Source of the DNA: Clostridiales bacterium | Lineage (GTDB): Bacteria > Bacillota > Clostridia > Oscillospirales > Oscillospiraceae | Assembly (NCBI GenBank): GCA_004553545.1 | Contig: SFLD01000002.1 | Span: 62,001-126,000 of the forward strand | Reading direction: 5' to 3' | DNA: 64,000 nt | Shown here: positions 56,322 to 63,879 of the stretch, in pieces | How the letters are laid out: each line of letters opens with the position of its first letter | Numbering within the stretch: the first letter of the stretch is position 1 | Program-made: the position numbers and the translations under genes | The notes under the pieces: model-generated | What the model was told of the DNA's origin: nothing | The model's database searches: none | The model's input: the letters and a program-made list of their open reading frames with translations, nothing else

Positions 56322-56461
56322 GGAAAACAAAAATGCGGCAGCTTGCAGGTGCGCCAACACCCGCAAGCCTGCGCAGGTGGGATAGCACCTACACAACGGC
56401 CCTAGGCCGCACCGCATGAACATTATACGCCAATCCGGCCTTTCTTGTAAAGGGCGGCTTT
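56322..56461 (+). ncRNA. Candidate structured RNA with a four-way junction
   Basis: The expected transcript folds into an outer helix ATGCGG/CCGCAT (56333-56338 with 56412-56417) that encloses three hairpins: GCTTGC..GGTG / CACC..GCAAGC (56341-56368), AGGTG/CACCT (56375-56390) and CGGCC/GGCCG (56397-56409). A terminator-like stem CCGGCCTTT / AAAGGGCGG (about 56435-56459, one mismatch) with CTTTTG follows. It does not look like tRNA, SRP RNA, tmRNA, RNase P RNA or a single-hairpin 6S RNA. Class unknown; boundaries are approximate. Confidence 0.5.
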
Positions 56462-56473
56462 TGTCCGTATACT
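56445..56473 (+). promoter_or_regulatory. Second promoter upstream of the lipoprotein gene
   Basis: -35 TTGTAA (56445-56450), 17-bp spacer, -10 TATACT (56468-56473). The transcript would start at about 56480 and meet the terminator at 56510-56543 before the gene at 56617, suggesting attenuation or a small RNA. Confidence 0.6.
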
Positions 56474-56509
56474 TCTTTGTGCTTGTGTTGCATAAGAACT
56501 TGTTTCTTA

Positions 56510-56543
56510 CGCTGTGTGGGAGAAGCTCCTGCACAGCGTTTTT
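56510..56543 (+). terminator. Terminator or attenuator before the lipoprotein gene
   Basis: A 13-bp stem with two G-U pairs (CGCTGTG...CACAGCG outer part), AAG loop, followed by TTTTTGTTTT. It lies 74 bp upstream of the gene at 56617. A smaller TAAGAA/TTCTTA hairpin precedes it. Confidence 0.75.
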
Positions 56544-56616
56544 GTTTTCCGCCCGGCCGCCAGGGGAGGCCCCTCCCCCGGCTCCGCCGAGGTGGAAACG
56601 AAAAGGAGAGACGAAA

Positions 56617-57663
56617 ATGAAACGATTATGCGACCTGGTACTTTTACTTCTGACACTCTGTCTGCTGGGTTCCCTGTTGGGCTGTTCTTCCAAGGGGAAA
56701 ACGGAGGCGGAGATCCGGGCGGACATCCCCAGCGATTTTTTAACGCTGCAGACCCGCACATATTTGGACAGCGTCGTTGATGTGGGAGGGCTTCGTGATG
56801 TGTACAGCGAGGCATGCGACATCCCCATGGAGATCACCGGTTTTGAGGTGGAAAAGCGGCAGACGGACGAGGAGTCTGACCTGGTTTACTGCAACCTGAC
56901 GCTGGAGGGCGGAAAGCTCTGGGAGGAAACCGGTTTTCAGGAGGATTATGAGCTGAAGGCCTCCTGCCTCCTCCGCTATGGCTACTACGATAAGGGCGGC
57001 TGGATCTTGGACGAGTGTTCTGTTCTTGACGGGCAGTATGAGCTGACCCCAAAATTCGAACTGTCCAAGGAACTGGCGGCAGGCGTTCTGGAAGGACATA
57101 CGGGCTTCCAGGGCAATGAAGGTACGCTGGTCTCGCAGAGCTGGGACTCGAGCCGCACGGTGCTGACCTGCTGCTACGATATTGCGGCGGAGAGGGCCTA
57201 CTGCGACATTCAGGGAAAGCTTGACATCGGGTGTACCGTGACCGGGCAGCTGTGGACCGAGGGGGACGGCCTGACGGCCAACACCGTGGTGGCGACGCTT
57301 ACCTATAACGCGGAGGAGCTGATGTATGATGCGCAGTGTCAGTGGCACATAAACGGCTCCTGGCATTGGGAGGGCGACTACAACACAGTCGTGAATCTGA
57401 CCATTCGTCAGAATGGGAATGGCCTGGATGTCGAAGGCAGTTGGGTCAACAATATGACTGCACAGTTTGGTTCGTGCTGGGTGGCGCTTCCCACGGATTC
57501 CTCAGAGTATCCCACCAGCGGTCCGGAGTTGTCGTTCCGCTTGGAGTTTGACCACGGGGCGCGGCGCACATTTGCGATTCGGGGAGATGAGGTCCAGATA
57601 GCTGGTATCTATGAATACTTCGGCCAGTACGAGTACGAGACGATGTCGCCGTACCAGACGTGA
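56617..57663 (+). CDS. Lipoprotein of unknown function
   Basis: 348 residues. Signal peptide and lipobox (LLGSLLGCSS, Cys23) indicate a membrane-anchored extracytoplasmic protein. The mature part is beta-rich, acidic and Trp/Tyr-rich, with repeated CYDI/CNLTLEGG-type strands, and no recognised family. Codon usage is visibly less GC-biased than its neighbours (many AT-ending codons), which hints at later acquisition. The ATG follows AAAAGGAGAG. Expression may be controlled by the promoter/terminator pair upstream. Confidence 0.8.
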   Translation: MKRLCDLVLLLLTLCLLGSLLGCSSKGKTEAEIRADIPSDFLTLQTRTYLDSVVDVGGLRDVYSEACDIPMEITGFEVEKRQTDEESDLVYCNLTLEGGKLWEETGFQEDYELKASCLLRYGYYDKGGWILDECSVLDGQYELTPKFELSKELAAGVLEGHTGFQGNEGTLVSQSWDSSRTVLTCCYDIAAERAYCDIQGKLDIGCTVTGQLWTEGDGLTANTVVATLTYNAEELMYDAQCQWHINGSWHWEGDYNTVVNLTIRQNGNGLDVEGSWVNNMTAQFGSCWVALPTDSSEYPTSGPELSFRLEFDHGARRTFAIRGDEVQIAGIYEYFGQYEYETMSPYQT

Positions 57664-57666
57664 AAT

Positions 57667-57710
57667 AAACGAGGGAGGGACCGCCGGGGCCGGTGGTCCC
57701 TCCCTCGTTT
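57667..57710 (+). terminator. Terminator after the lipoprotein gene
   Basis: A long stem with arms AAACGAGGGAGGGACC and GGTCCCTCCCTCGTTT around a GC-rich loop, 4 bp after the stop. Confidence 0.9.
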
Positions 57711-57756
57711 GCCGGGGTCTGCGCCCGGCGGCCGACAGTGGCACACCCTTTTTCTG

Positions 57757-57857
57757 CAAAGGAATGTGCGGATGTCAGAGGCGGGATGGCGGTATCATCG
57801 CGATCCTGCCTCTGATGGCTCATTCCGTAATGAGGGCGTGGTTGAAAATGCGGTCCT
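57757..57857. repeat. Decayed copy of the 3' end of the rhomboid-like gene
   Basis: About 100 bp resembling 58225-58317: shared GCGGATGTCA, a degenerate terminator hairpin, and on the minus strand a short remnant reading DRIFNHALITE and stop, compared with DHIFNHTHITE at the end of the intact gene. With 58225-58317 it forms imperfect direct repeats around the fragment at 57879-58211. Confidence 0.75.
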
Positions 57858-57878
57858 GGGGTAACCGGCCGTTTCTTT

Positions 57879-58211
57879 ATGGTGCTGGATACGAGTTGTT
57901 ATGGCATAGAGGACACAGTATGGACAGGGAGAGAGTGTGGCTGCATGCGATCCCTGCTGACAGCAACGAGAATGCGCAGGATCAGAATGCCTGGGGGGGA
58001 CTTCCGCCGCTTCCGGGACGAGACCCTGGCTGCCACCTGGTATGGCCGGGCCTTCATCCGCTGCTACTACGCCGTGAGCCCCACGCTGGTGCGGCTCTTC
58101 GGCGGGCAGCGCTGGTTCCGGGCGATCTGGAAGCCAAGGCTCGACGGCATGGTGCGGCGGCTCAACGGCCAGGGCGTGGCGGACACCCCCTATCAGGACC
58201 GGCCCTGGTAA
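57879..58211 (+). pseudogene. C-terminal fragment of a CFI-box-type protein
   Basis: The readable end, FRRFRDETLAATWYGRAFIRCYYAVSP followed by TLVRLFGGQRWFRAIWKPRLDGMVRRL, is the C-terminal tail that in many Firmicutes proteins follows a CFIATAxYGS motif (CFI-box-CTERM). The expected motif before it is degraded (DTSCYGIED) and separated by unrelated sequence. It has no ribosome site or upstream domain, so it is probably a gene remnant. It sits between two imperfect 95-100-bp direct repeats. Confidence 0.6.
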
Positions 58212-58224
58212 GGACCGTTTCCCC

Positions 58225-58317
58225 CAAAAGAATCCGCGGATGTCAAAAAGGATGGCGGCATAGCCGCCATCCTTTTTGCTTACTCCGTGATGTGGGTGTG
58301 GTTGAAGATGTGGTCCT
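58225..58317. repeat. Second copy of the direct repeat: rhomboid gene 3' end and terminator
   Basis: Intact counterpart of 57757-57857; it contains the terminator at 58245-58277 and the last 13 codons of the gene at 58280-59161. Confidence 0.75.
58245..58277. terminator. Bidirectional terminator
   Basis: 15-bp perfect stem (AAAAAGGATGGCGGC and complement) with an ATA loop; runs of A and T at both sides. It ends the rhomboid-like gene on the minus strand. Confidence 0.92.
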
Positions 58318-59161
58318 CGCAGTAGCAGTGGTAGCCGGCGCAGCGGGAGCAGTAGCGGAACTGGAGGTCGGGATAGTCCGCGTCCGTGCGGCCGCAGACC
58401 TCGCACTTGTGGCGGTAGCCCTGGGCCTTCTCCTTGCGCTGCTGGGCGGCGGCTGCCTTCTTGAACTGGATGGTCTGGGGCGAGGTCCGCTGGCGGGTCC
58501 GGCTTTTCAGGAAGCCCAGCATCTCGCCGAGGTCGCTCCAGAAGAAAAGCAGGAAGTTCAGCAGAGCCACCACCGGCATCACGATGCCGATGAGGTCGCC
58601 GCCGAGAAGGGATGTCACCACCCGCCAGAGGATCAGCACCGCGTCGGCAATGGCGATCCAACTGGCCTTCAGCGGCAGGATGAACCAGAAGTTGATCCGG
58701 GCGTCGGGATAGAGCACGGCAAAGGCCAGGAAGAGGGTCAGGTTCAGGTAGTAGGCGCTGGAGAGGCTCAGCGTCAGGTCCCGGGAGAGCAGGGCCGTGA
58801 TGGCGGTGCCGATCACCGAGAGGAGCATGCCGCTGAGATAGTAGATGGTGAAGCGGCAGGTGCCCCAGGTCCGCTCCAGCGTGGTGCCCACGAAGTAGTA
58901 GAAGGAGAGCAGGATCACGAAGGAGAGGGGGGCGTAGGCGTTGGGCTGGAAGACGAAGGTCACGAGGCGCCAGACCTCGCCGTGCTTCAGCCCCTCCAGA
59001 TTGAAGTCCAGAAAGCTGAGAAGCTGCAGGTCCCGCCCCGTGAAGAGAAAGAGGGCGTAGACGATGGCCTGACCGATGACGACGTAGCGCATCAGGTCCG
59101 GGATGCCGAAGCGGGGGTGCTGGGCGGCGAAGCGGCTGAGCCGCCGTTCCAGAAAACGCAT
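58280..59161 (-). CDS. Rhomboid-like membrane protein with C-terminal zinc-ribbon
   Basis: 293 residues with about six membrane segments (LMRYVVIGQAIVYALFLF, FVILLSFYYFVGTTLERTWG, FTIYYLSGMLLSVIGTAIT and others), resembling Der1/TMEM115-like rhomboid superfamily proteins. The GxSG catalytic serine of active rhomboid proteases is not visible, so it may be a pseudoprotease. The tail HKCEVCGRTDADYPDLQFRY plus CSRCAGYHCYCEDHIFNHTH is a Cys/His cluster likely to bind zinc. Function unknown. Confidence 0.82.
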   Translation of the reverse strand: MRFLERRLSRFAAQHPRFGIPDLMRYVVIGQAIVYALFLFTGRDLQLLSFLDFNLEGLKHGEVWRLVTFVFQPNAYAPLSFVILLSFYYFVGTTLERTWGTCRFTIYYLSGMLLSVIGTAITALLSRDLTLSLSSAYYLNLTLFLAFAVLYPDARINFWFILPLKASWIAIADAVLILWRVVTSLLGGDLIGIVMPVVALLNFLLFFWSDLGEMLGFLKSRTRQRTSPQTIQFKKAAAAQQRKEKAQGYRHKCEVCGRTDADYPDLQFRYCSRCAGYHCYCEDHIFNHTHITE

Positions 59162-59353
59162 GGAAGGGTCCTCCTTTGCAGGCGGCAGGGCCGCCGGTGG
59201 GATACAGGATGTCCTCCATTCTACCCGCTTTTCCCCGGGAAGTCTACAACAAATTGTGAACGAAGGCTCCGGCGGCCTCCCTCCGGGGGAAAAGACGGGG
59301 AAAGTGCATAAAAAATCCCCAAAGGCGGCGGATTTTTATGGCCAGGGGCCGCA

Positions 59354-59382
59354 TTGACTTTCCGGACGCCGCGCCGTATACT
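59354..59382 (+). promoter_or_regulatory. azlCD promoter
   Basis: -35 TTGACT (59354-59359), 17-bp spacer, -10 TATACT (59377-59382), 51 bp before the TTG start of azlC. Confidence 0.85.
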
Positions 59383-59433
59383 ACCTTTCATCACACTTAT
59401 CATACCAAAGAGGTAGGGAGGAGGGGAGAACCC

Positions 59434-60141
59434 TTGGAGAAGGCGAAGAGCGGCTTTGCCCGGGCGCTGCGCGCGGCGTTCCCGGTGACGGTGCCGGTGC
59501 TGACAGGCTTTCTCTGTCTCGGCGTTGCCTACGGCATCCTGATGTCCACCAGCGGCCTCGGCATCGTCTGGACGGGGCTCATGAGCGCGGTGGCCTTCGG
59601 CGGGAGCATGCAGTTCGTGGCCATCAGCCTGCTCTGCGGGGCCTTCGACCCCCTGCAGGCCCTGCTGCTGAGCCTGATGGTCAACGCCCGGCACATGTTC
59701 TACGGTCTCAGCATGCTGGACCGCTACAAGGGCCTGGGCAAGGCCCGCTTCCCCCTCATCTACATGCTCTGCGACGAGACCTTCTCCCTGGTCTCCACCG
59801 TGGAGCCGCCGCCGGAGGTGGCCCCCAAGGACTTCTACCTGGCGGTGACGTTGCTGGACTACGGCTACTGGCTGGCGGCGTCCCTCCTGGGGGCGGCGGT
59901 GGGGGACCTGATCCCCTTTGACACCACGGGGATGGATTTCGCCCTGACGGCGCTCTTCGTGGTGCTGTTTCTGGAGCAGTGGCGCAAGCCGGAGAACCGG
60001 CCCTCCGCCGTCATCGGCGTCGCCTGCACGGTGCTGAGCCTCGCAGTCTTCGGGGCGGACAACCTGGTGATCCCCGCCATGGTGCTGATCCTGGCGGCAC
60101 TGCTCATGGGAAGGAGGCGGCTCTGCCATGACGAAGCTTGA
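59434..60141 (+). CDS. azlC: Branched-chain amino acid exporter large subunit AzlC
   Basis: 235 residues with about six to seven membrane segments. The AzlC signature is present: LGVAYGILMSTSGLGIVWTGLMS, FGGSMQFVAISLL and LMVNARHMFYGLSML. With AzlD it exports branched-chain amino acids or analogues. The start is read as TTG at 59434, 7 nt after GGGAGGAGGGG; no ATG fits. Its end overlaps azlD by 14 nt. Confidence 0.92.
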   Translation: MEKAKSGFARALRAAFPVTVPVLTGFLCLGVAYGILMSTSGLGIVWTGLMSAVAFGGSMQFVAISLLCGAFDPLQALLLSLMVNARHMFYGLSMLDRYKGLGKARFPLIYMLCDETFSLVSTVEPPPEVAPKDFYLAVTLLDYGYWLAASLLGAAVGDLIPFDTTGMDFALTALFVVLFLEQWRKPENRPSAVIGVACTVLSLAVFGADNLVIPAMVLILAALLMGRRRLCHDEA

Positions 60142-60457
60142 GATGCTCCTGACGGTGCTGGCAGTGGCCCTGGGGACCCAGATCACCCGCTGGCTGCCCT
60201 TCCTGCTCTTCCCGGAGGACCGGCAGCCCCCGGCGGTGGTGCGGCAGCTGGGGCAGCTGCTGCCCCCGGCGGTGATGGGGCTTCTGGTGGTGTACTGCCT
60301 GAAGTCCGTGACGCCCACGGCCTTCCCCTACGGCGCGCCGGAGGCCATCGCCATCGCCGTGACGGCGCTGCTGCACGGCTGGAAGCGGAACGTGCTGCTC
60401 TCCATCGCGGGAGGGACGGCGGTCTACATGCTGCTGGTGCAGACAGTGTTCGCATGA
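60128..60457 (+). CDS. azlD: Branched-chain amino acid exporter small subunit AzlD
   Basis: 109 residues with four hydrophobic segments and the typical ALGTQITRWLPFLLF start and YCLKSVTP centre of AzlD. It partners AzlC in the membrane and is translationally coupled to it by overlap. A strong terminator directly follows. Confidence 0.93.
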   Translation: MTKLEMLLTVLAVALGTQITRWLPFLLFPEDRQPPAVVRQLGQLLPPAVMGLLVVYCLKSVTPTAFPYGAPEAIAIAVTALLHGWKRNVLLSIAGGTAVYMLLVQTVFA

Positions 60458-60489
60458 AAAAAGGAAGCGGAAATTCCGCTTCCTTTTTT
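60457..60489. terminator. Terminator after azlD
   Basis: A 14-16-bp stem (AAAAAAGGAAGCGG and complement) around AAATT, ending in TTTTTT. Between it and the spmB stop (60490-60548) is a CGCGCC-TGC-GGCGCG hairpin preceded by AAGCCTCGCAGAG on the minus strand, resembling sequence at about 5007-5040. Confidence 0.92.
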
Positions 60490-60548
60490 GTTTCGAAAAA
60501 CGGCTTTGTTTTTTTCGCGCCTGCGGGCGCGAAACTCTGCGAGGCTTC

Positions 60549-61070
60549 TCAGGTCCCGAAGAAGAGGCGGACGGTGGCGGCGGCGGTGAGGAAGCCCACG
60601 GCGTCCGCCGTCAGGGCAGCGGGGATGGCGAAGCGGGTCTTCCGGATGCCGGCGGCACCGAAGTAGACGGCCACGGTGTAGAAGGTGGTCTCCGTGCTGC
60701 CCAGCATCACGGCAGCCACCCGTCCCACGTAGCTCTCCGGCCCGTGGGCGGAGATCAGCTCTCCGGCTACTCCCAGGGCCCCGCTGCCGGAGAGAGGGCG
60801 CACCAGCATCAGCGGCACCAGCTCCGGCGGGATGCCCACGCGCGCCAGCGCCGGGGCGCAGAGGGCGGCGAGGGCGTCCATGGCCCCGGAGGCCCGGAGC
60901 ATGGAGACGGCGCTGAGCAGGGCCACCAGGGCCGGGAAGATCCGCAGCAGGACCCGCAGCCCCTCCGAGGCCCCCTGGAGCAGGGCGGCGTAGACATCCA
61001 CCCGGTGGGCAAGGCCCCAGAGCCCCACAAAAAGCAGCAGCCCCGGGATGAGAAGGCCGGAAAAGCTCAT
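60549..61070 (-). CDS. spmB: Spore maturation protein B
   Basis: 173-residue membrane protein of the nucleoside-recognition (Gate) family with RIFPALVALLSAVSMLRASGAMDAL and LVRPLSGSGALGVAGELI. SpmA and SpmB are needed for spore core dehydration in Bacillus and Clostridium. It overlaps spmA by 4 nt. Confidence 0.94.
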   Translation of the reverse strand: MSFSGLLIPGLLLFVGLWGLAHRVDVYAALLQGASEGLRVLLRIFPALVALLSAVSMLRASGAMDALAALCAPALARVGIPPELVPLMLVRPLSGSGALGVAGELISAHGPESYVGRVAAVMLGSTETTFYTVAVYFGAAGIRKTRFAIPAALTADAVGFLTAAATVRLFFGT

Positions 61071-61660
61071 GGCCGCCCCTCTCGGAAGCAGGGGAGCCGC
61101 CGGAGGAGGGCGGCCATCCCCAGGCCTGCCGCCAGAGCCAGAAGCGACGTGAGCCAGACGGCGGGGAGGATATCGAAGGGGGTCCCGCAGCCCGCCGCCG
61201 CCCGGAGGGAGGCCACGGTGGCCGGGACCAGCTGGATGGAGGCGGTATTCAGCACCACCAGGAGGCAGAGCTCGTCACTGGCCACACCACCGGAGTTTTT
61301 TGCCATCCGGGCGGCGGCCTTCAGCCCCAGGGGCGTTGCGGCGTTCCCCAGGCCCAGAAGGTTCGCCGAGACGTTGGCGGAGACGGCGGAAAGGGTCTCC
61401 TCGTCCCGGCTGGCCCGGGGCAGAAGACGGCGGAGCAGGGGGCGGAAGAGACGGGCCAGCTTTCCGGCGAGGCCGGAGCGCTCCATCACCTCCATGACCC
61501 CCGTCCAGAGGCAGATCACCCCCGCCATGGAGAGGCAGAGGGTCACCGCCGAGGCGGCCCCGGAGAGGGCGGCGGCGGACACCGTATCCAGTGTTCCGCC
61601 CAGGGCGCCGAAGAGCACCGAGACCCCCACCATGCAGCACCAGAGGACCGTCATCGCCAA
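61067..61660 (-). CDS. spmA: Spore maturation protein A
   Basis: 197 residues, polytopic, with SMAGVICLWTGVMEVMERSGL, SANVSANLLGLGNAATPLGLKAA and LLVVLNTASIQLVPATVASLRAAAG, all SpmA hallmarks. It acts with SpmB in the developing spore. A TTG at 61660 (8 nt after TGGGAGG) is preferred to the ATG two codons later. The gene is divergent from the AbrB-like regulator. Confidence 0.94.
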   Translation of the reverse strand: MAMTVLWCCMVGVSVLFGALGGTLDTVSAAALSGAASAVTLCLSMAGVICLWTGVMEVMERSGLAGKLARLFRPLLRRLLPRASRDEETLSAVSANVSANLLGLGNAATPLGLKAAARMAKNSGGVASDELCLLVVLNTASIQLVPATVASLRAAAGCGTPFDILPAVWLTSLLALAAGLGMAALLRRLPCFREGRP

Positions 61661-61745
61661 AACGCATACCTCCCATTAAAAAATTGGAAATTCGAGCAAA
61701 AAGACCGGAAGCTGTGAAATATTTTTAAATAATTGTCAAAAAAGG

Positions 61746-61774
61746 TTGAAAATTCTGGGGGAGTACAGTATGAT
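61746..61774 (+). promoter_or_regulatory. Promoter of the AbrB-like gene
   Basis: -35 TTGAAA (61746-61751), 17-bp spacer, -10 TATGAT (61769-61774). Just before it TGTCAAA (61734-61740) differs by one base from a 0A box. Confidence 0.75.
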
Positions 61775-61832
61775 ACTAACATGCCGGCCGAGCGGGGAAA
61801 TTTTTTTCGGCCGGGGGGAAAGGAGCAAGGGA

Positions 61833-62075
61833 ATGAAATCGACCGGAATCGTGAGAAAGGTGGATGAGCTGGGACGCATCGTCCTGCCCATCGAGATGCG
61901 CCGCACGCTGGACATCGCCGAGAAGGACGCACTGGAAATCTATGTGGAGGGCTCTTCCGTCATTCTCAAAAAGTACCGTCCCAGCTGCATCTTCTGCGAC
62001 GGCAGCAAGGACATCACCATCTTCAAGGGCAAGAACGTCTGCCCCAAGTGCCTGAAGGAGCTCAAGAGTCTGTAA
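61833..62075 (+). CDS. AbrB/SpoVT-type transition-state regulator
   Basis: 80 residues. The swapped-hairpin DNA-binding domain MKSTGIVRKVDELGRIVLPI followed by EMRRTLDIAEKDALEIYVEG is nearly canonical AbrB. The C-terminal part has CIFCDGSKDITIFKGKNVCPKC, two CxxC pairs that may bind zinc, as in clostridial AbrB homologues. It probably represses stationary-phase and sporulation genes during growth. The ATG follows AAAGGAGCAAGGG. The divergent neighbour is spmA. Confidence 0.92.
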   Translation: MKSTGIVRKVDELGRIVLPIEMRRTLDIAEKDALEIYVEGSSVILKKYRPSCIFCDGSKDITIFKGKNVCPKCLKELKSL

Positions 62076-62087
62076 GGAAACGAAGAG

Positions 62088-62119
62088 AAAGAGAGACGCC
62101 GTCTGGCGTCTCTCTTTTT
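62088..62119 (+). terminator. Terminator after the AbrB-like gene
   Basis: 13-bp stem (AAAGAGAGACGCC and complement) with GTCT loop, followed by TTTTTG, 12 bp after the stop codon. Confidence 0.92.
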
Positions 62120-62171
62120 GCGTTCGGCGGCGGGCTCGTGGTAGGACCAGCGCTACGTGGTATGACCGGTC

Positions 62172-63014
62172 TCAGCCCTCTTCGGAGAGTCGGAGGGCGG
62201 CGGCGTAGAGCTCGTTCCGGGGGAGGTCCGTGTGCTGGGCCACCTCCTTCACGGCGTCCTTGAGCTTTTCCCCCTCCTCCCGGCGGCGGAGGACCATGGC
62301 GGCGGCCTCCTCCAGGGAGATCCCGGCCTTCTCCCGCTGGGGAGCGCCCTCCAGCACCAGGACGAACTCGCCCTTGGGCTCCGTGACCTCGTAGTAGGCC
62401 GCGGCTTCGCCCAGGGTCATGCGCAGGGTCTCCTCGTGGAGCTTGGTGAGCTCCCGGCAGAGGGAGAGGCGGCGGTCCGGGCCGAAGGCGTCCCGGAGGT
62501 CCGCAAGGGTGGCGCGGAGCTTGTGGGGGGCCTCATGGAAGAGCATGGTGCGTTCCTCCGTCTGAAGGGCGGCCAGGCGCTCCCGGCGCTCCTTCTTATT
62601 CATGGAGAGGAAGCCCTCAAAGCAGAACCGGCCCGTGGGGAGGCCGGAGACCGCCAGGGCGTTGACGGCAGCGCAGCAGCCGGGGATGGCGATGACCGGC
62701 ACGCCGTTTTCCGCGCAGAGCCGCACGAGCCCCTCCCCGGGGTCGGAGACGGCGGGGGTGCCGGCGTCCGTCACCAGGGCGCAGCTCTCCCCGGAGAGGA
62801 GGCGCTGCAAAATGGCCTGCCCGGCGGAGGCCTGGTTGTGCTCATGGTAGCTGACCAGGGGCCTGTGGATGCCGAAGTGGTTCAGGAGCTTCAGAGAGAC
62901 CCGGGTATCCTCCGCGGCCACGAAGTCTGCCTGCAGCAGGGTCTCCTGGGCCCGGGGGGAGAAGTCCCCCAGGTTGCCGATGGGGGTGGCGACGAGATAC
63001 AGCGTTCCGCTCAT
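62172..63014 (-). CDS. rsmI: 16S rRNA (cytidine(1402)-2'-O)-methyltransferase
   Basis: 280 residues. RsmI 2'-O-methylates C1402 of 16S rRNA, the same base modified by RsmH at 4050-4997. It shows GTLYLVATPIGNLGDFSPRA, AEDTRVSLKLLNHFGI, VTDAGTPAVSDPGEGLVRL and the tetrapyrrole-methylase-like fold. Its start overlaps the upstream methyltransferase gene by 4 nt; this pair is common in Firmicutes. Confidence 0.96.
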   Translation of the reverse strand: MSGTLYLVATPIGNLGDFSPRAQETLLQADFVAAEDTRVSLKLLNHFGIHRPLVSYHEHNQASAGQAILQRLLSGESCALVTDAGTPAVSDPGEGLVRLCAENGVPVIAIPGCCAAVNALAVSGLPTGRFCFEGFLSMNKKERRERLAALQTEERTMLFHEAPHKLRATLADLRDAFGPDRRLSLCRELTKLHEETLRMTLGEAAAYYEVTEPKGEFVLVLEGAPQREKAGISLEEAAAMVLRRREEGEKLKDAVKEVAQHTDLPRNELYAAALRLSEEG

Positions 63015-63748
63015 AGGATGGTATCCTCCGTTGATCGAAAATAGATGGCGTCCAGCTCGGGGGCGGGGGCGCCGTGGGCGTCCGTGAGGCGCAGGGGGGC
63101 TTCCCAGGCAAGGCCCGGTCTCCCGCCCCGGCGGGCCTCCAGCAGAAGAAGGGAGGGGGCGGCCCCGGGGCGCGGCTCCACCGCCCGCAGGCGCTTGGGT
63201 TCGAGACCGGCTTCCCGCAGGGCAGTGAGAAGGTCCGCCAGCCGCTCCGGCCGGTGGACGAGGCAGAAGCTGCCGCCCCAGCGGAGCAGGTACCCTGCCG
63301 CCCGGCAGAGCTCCGGCAGGGAGAGGGTATCCTCCGTCCGGGCCTGGCGGCGGGCGGGATCGGCGGGGGAGAGGCCCCGGGAGGGCGGGAAGTAGGGCGG
63401 GTTGGCCACCACCAGGTCAAAGCCCCCGGCGGGGAGCCTGCCCCGGAGGTCCCGGATGTCCAGGGTCTCGAAGACCGCCCGGTCCGCAAGGCCGTTTTCC
63501 GCTGCGCAGCGGCGGGCCAGGGTCATGGCCCGTTCCTCCCGGTCCACGCCGGTGAGGGAGAGCGAGCGCTGCCGCTGCAGCAGCAGGAAGCCCACAAGCC
63601 CCGTGCCGCAGCCGAGATCGCAGACCCGGAGCCCGGGGCGCAGCCGGGGCAGGGCGGAGAGCAGGAAGCTGTCCGTCCCCGGCGGGAAGAGGGCATCGTC
63701 CCAGAGGAGGCGGAGACCGCCAGGGGCAAGCTCCTCCCAGTGCTCCAC
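63011..63748 (-). CDS. tRNA1(Val) A37 N6-methyltransferase-like protein (TrmN6/YabB)
   Basis: 245 residues. A class I SAM methyltransferase with DLGCGTGLVGFLLLQRQ (SAM loop) and the adenine N6-methylation motif VVANPPYF, plus DDALFPPGTDSFLLSAL at the N-terminus as in TrmN6/YabB. It likely modifies A37 of a tRNA, by family analogy. Followed directly by rsmI. The ATG follows GAAGGGAGGGAT. Confidence 0.9.
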   Translation of the reverse strand: MEHWEELAPGGLRLLWDDALFPPGTDSFLLSALPRLRPGLRVCDLGCGTGLVGFLLLQRQRSLSLTGVDREERAMTLARRCAAENGLADRAVFETLDIRDLRGRLPAGGFDLVVANPPYFPPSRGLSPADPARRQARTEDTLSLPELCRAAGYLLRWGGSFCLVHRPERLADLLTALREAGLEPKRLRAVEPRPGAAPSLLLLEARRGGRPGLAWEAPLRLTDAHGAPAPELDAIYFRSTEDTIL

Positions 63749-63879
63749 GGTGATCCCTCCCTTCCATCGTTTCTCCGCTCCATTCTAGCACAGGCCGGCC
63801 TGCGGCGCAATGGACAGGATGGATGATCCGTGATTGAGAATGGATAATGGAGAATGCACAATAACAATCAGGCAAACAA

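Noticed and set aside
51594..56405. Plus-strand open frame of 1,603 codons opposite the giant fusion gene
   Set aside because: Shadow of the real minus-strand gene; composition is Gly/Gln/Val/Leu-biased with no motif or ribosome site.
56322..56461. Assignment of the structured RNA as 6S RNA or SRP RNA
   Set aside because: The fold is a compact multi-stem junction, not a long bubble hairpin, and the SRP tetraloop helix sequence is absent.
57879..58211. Complete small protein gene
   Set aside because: Only the C-terminal half matches a known tail; the N-terminal part is degraded and there is no start signal.
60505..60545. Terminator for spmB at the CGCGCC hairpin
   Set aside because: The T-run precedes the hairpin on the plus strand, so on the minus strand A residues, not U residues, follow; it looks like a repeat remnant.
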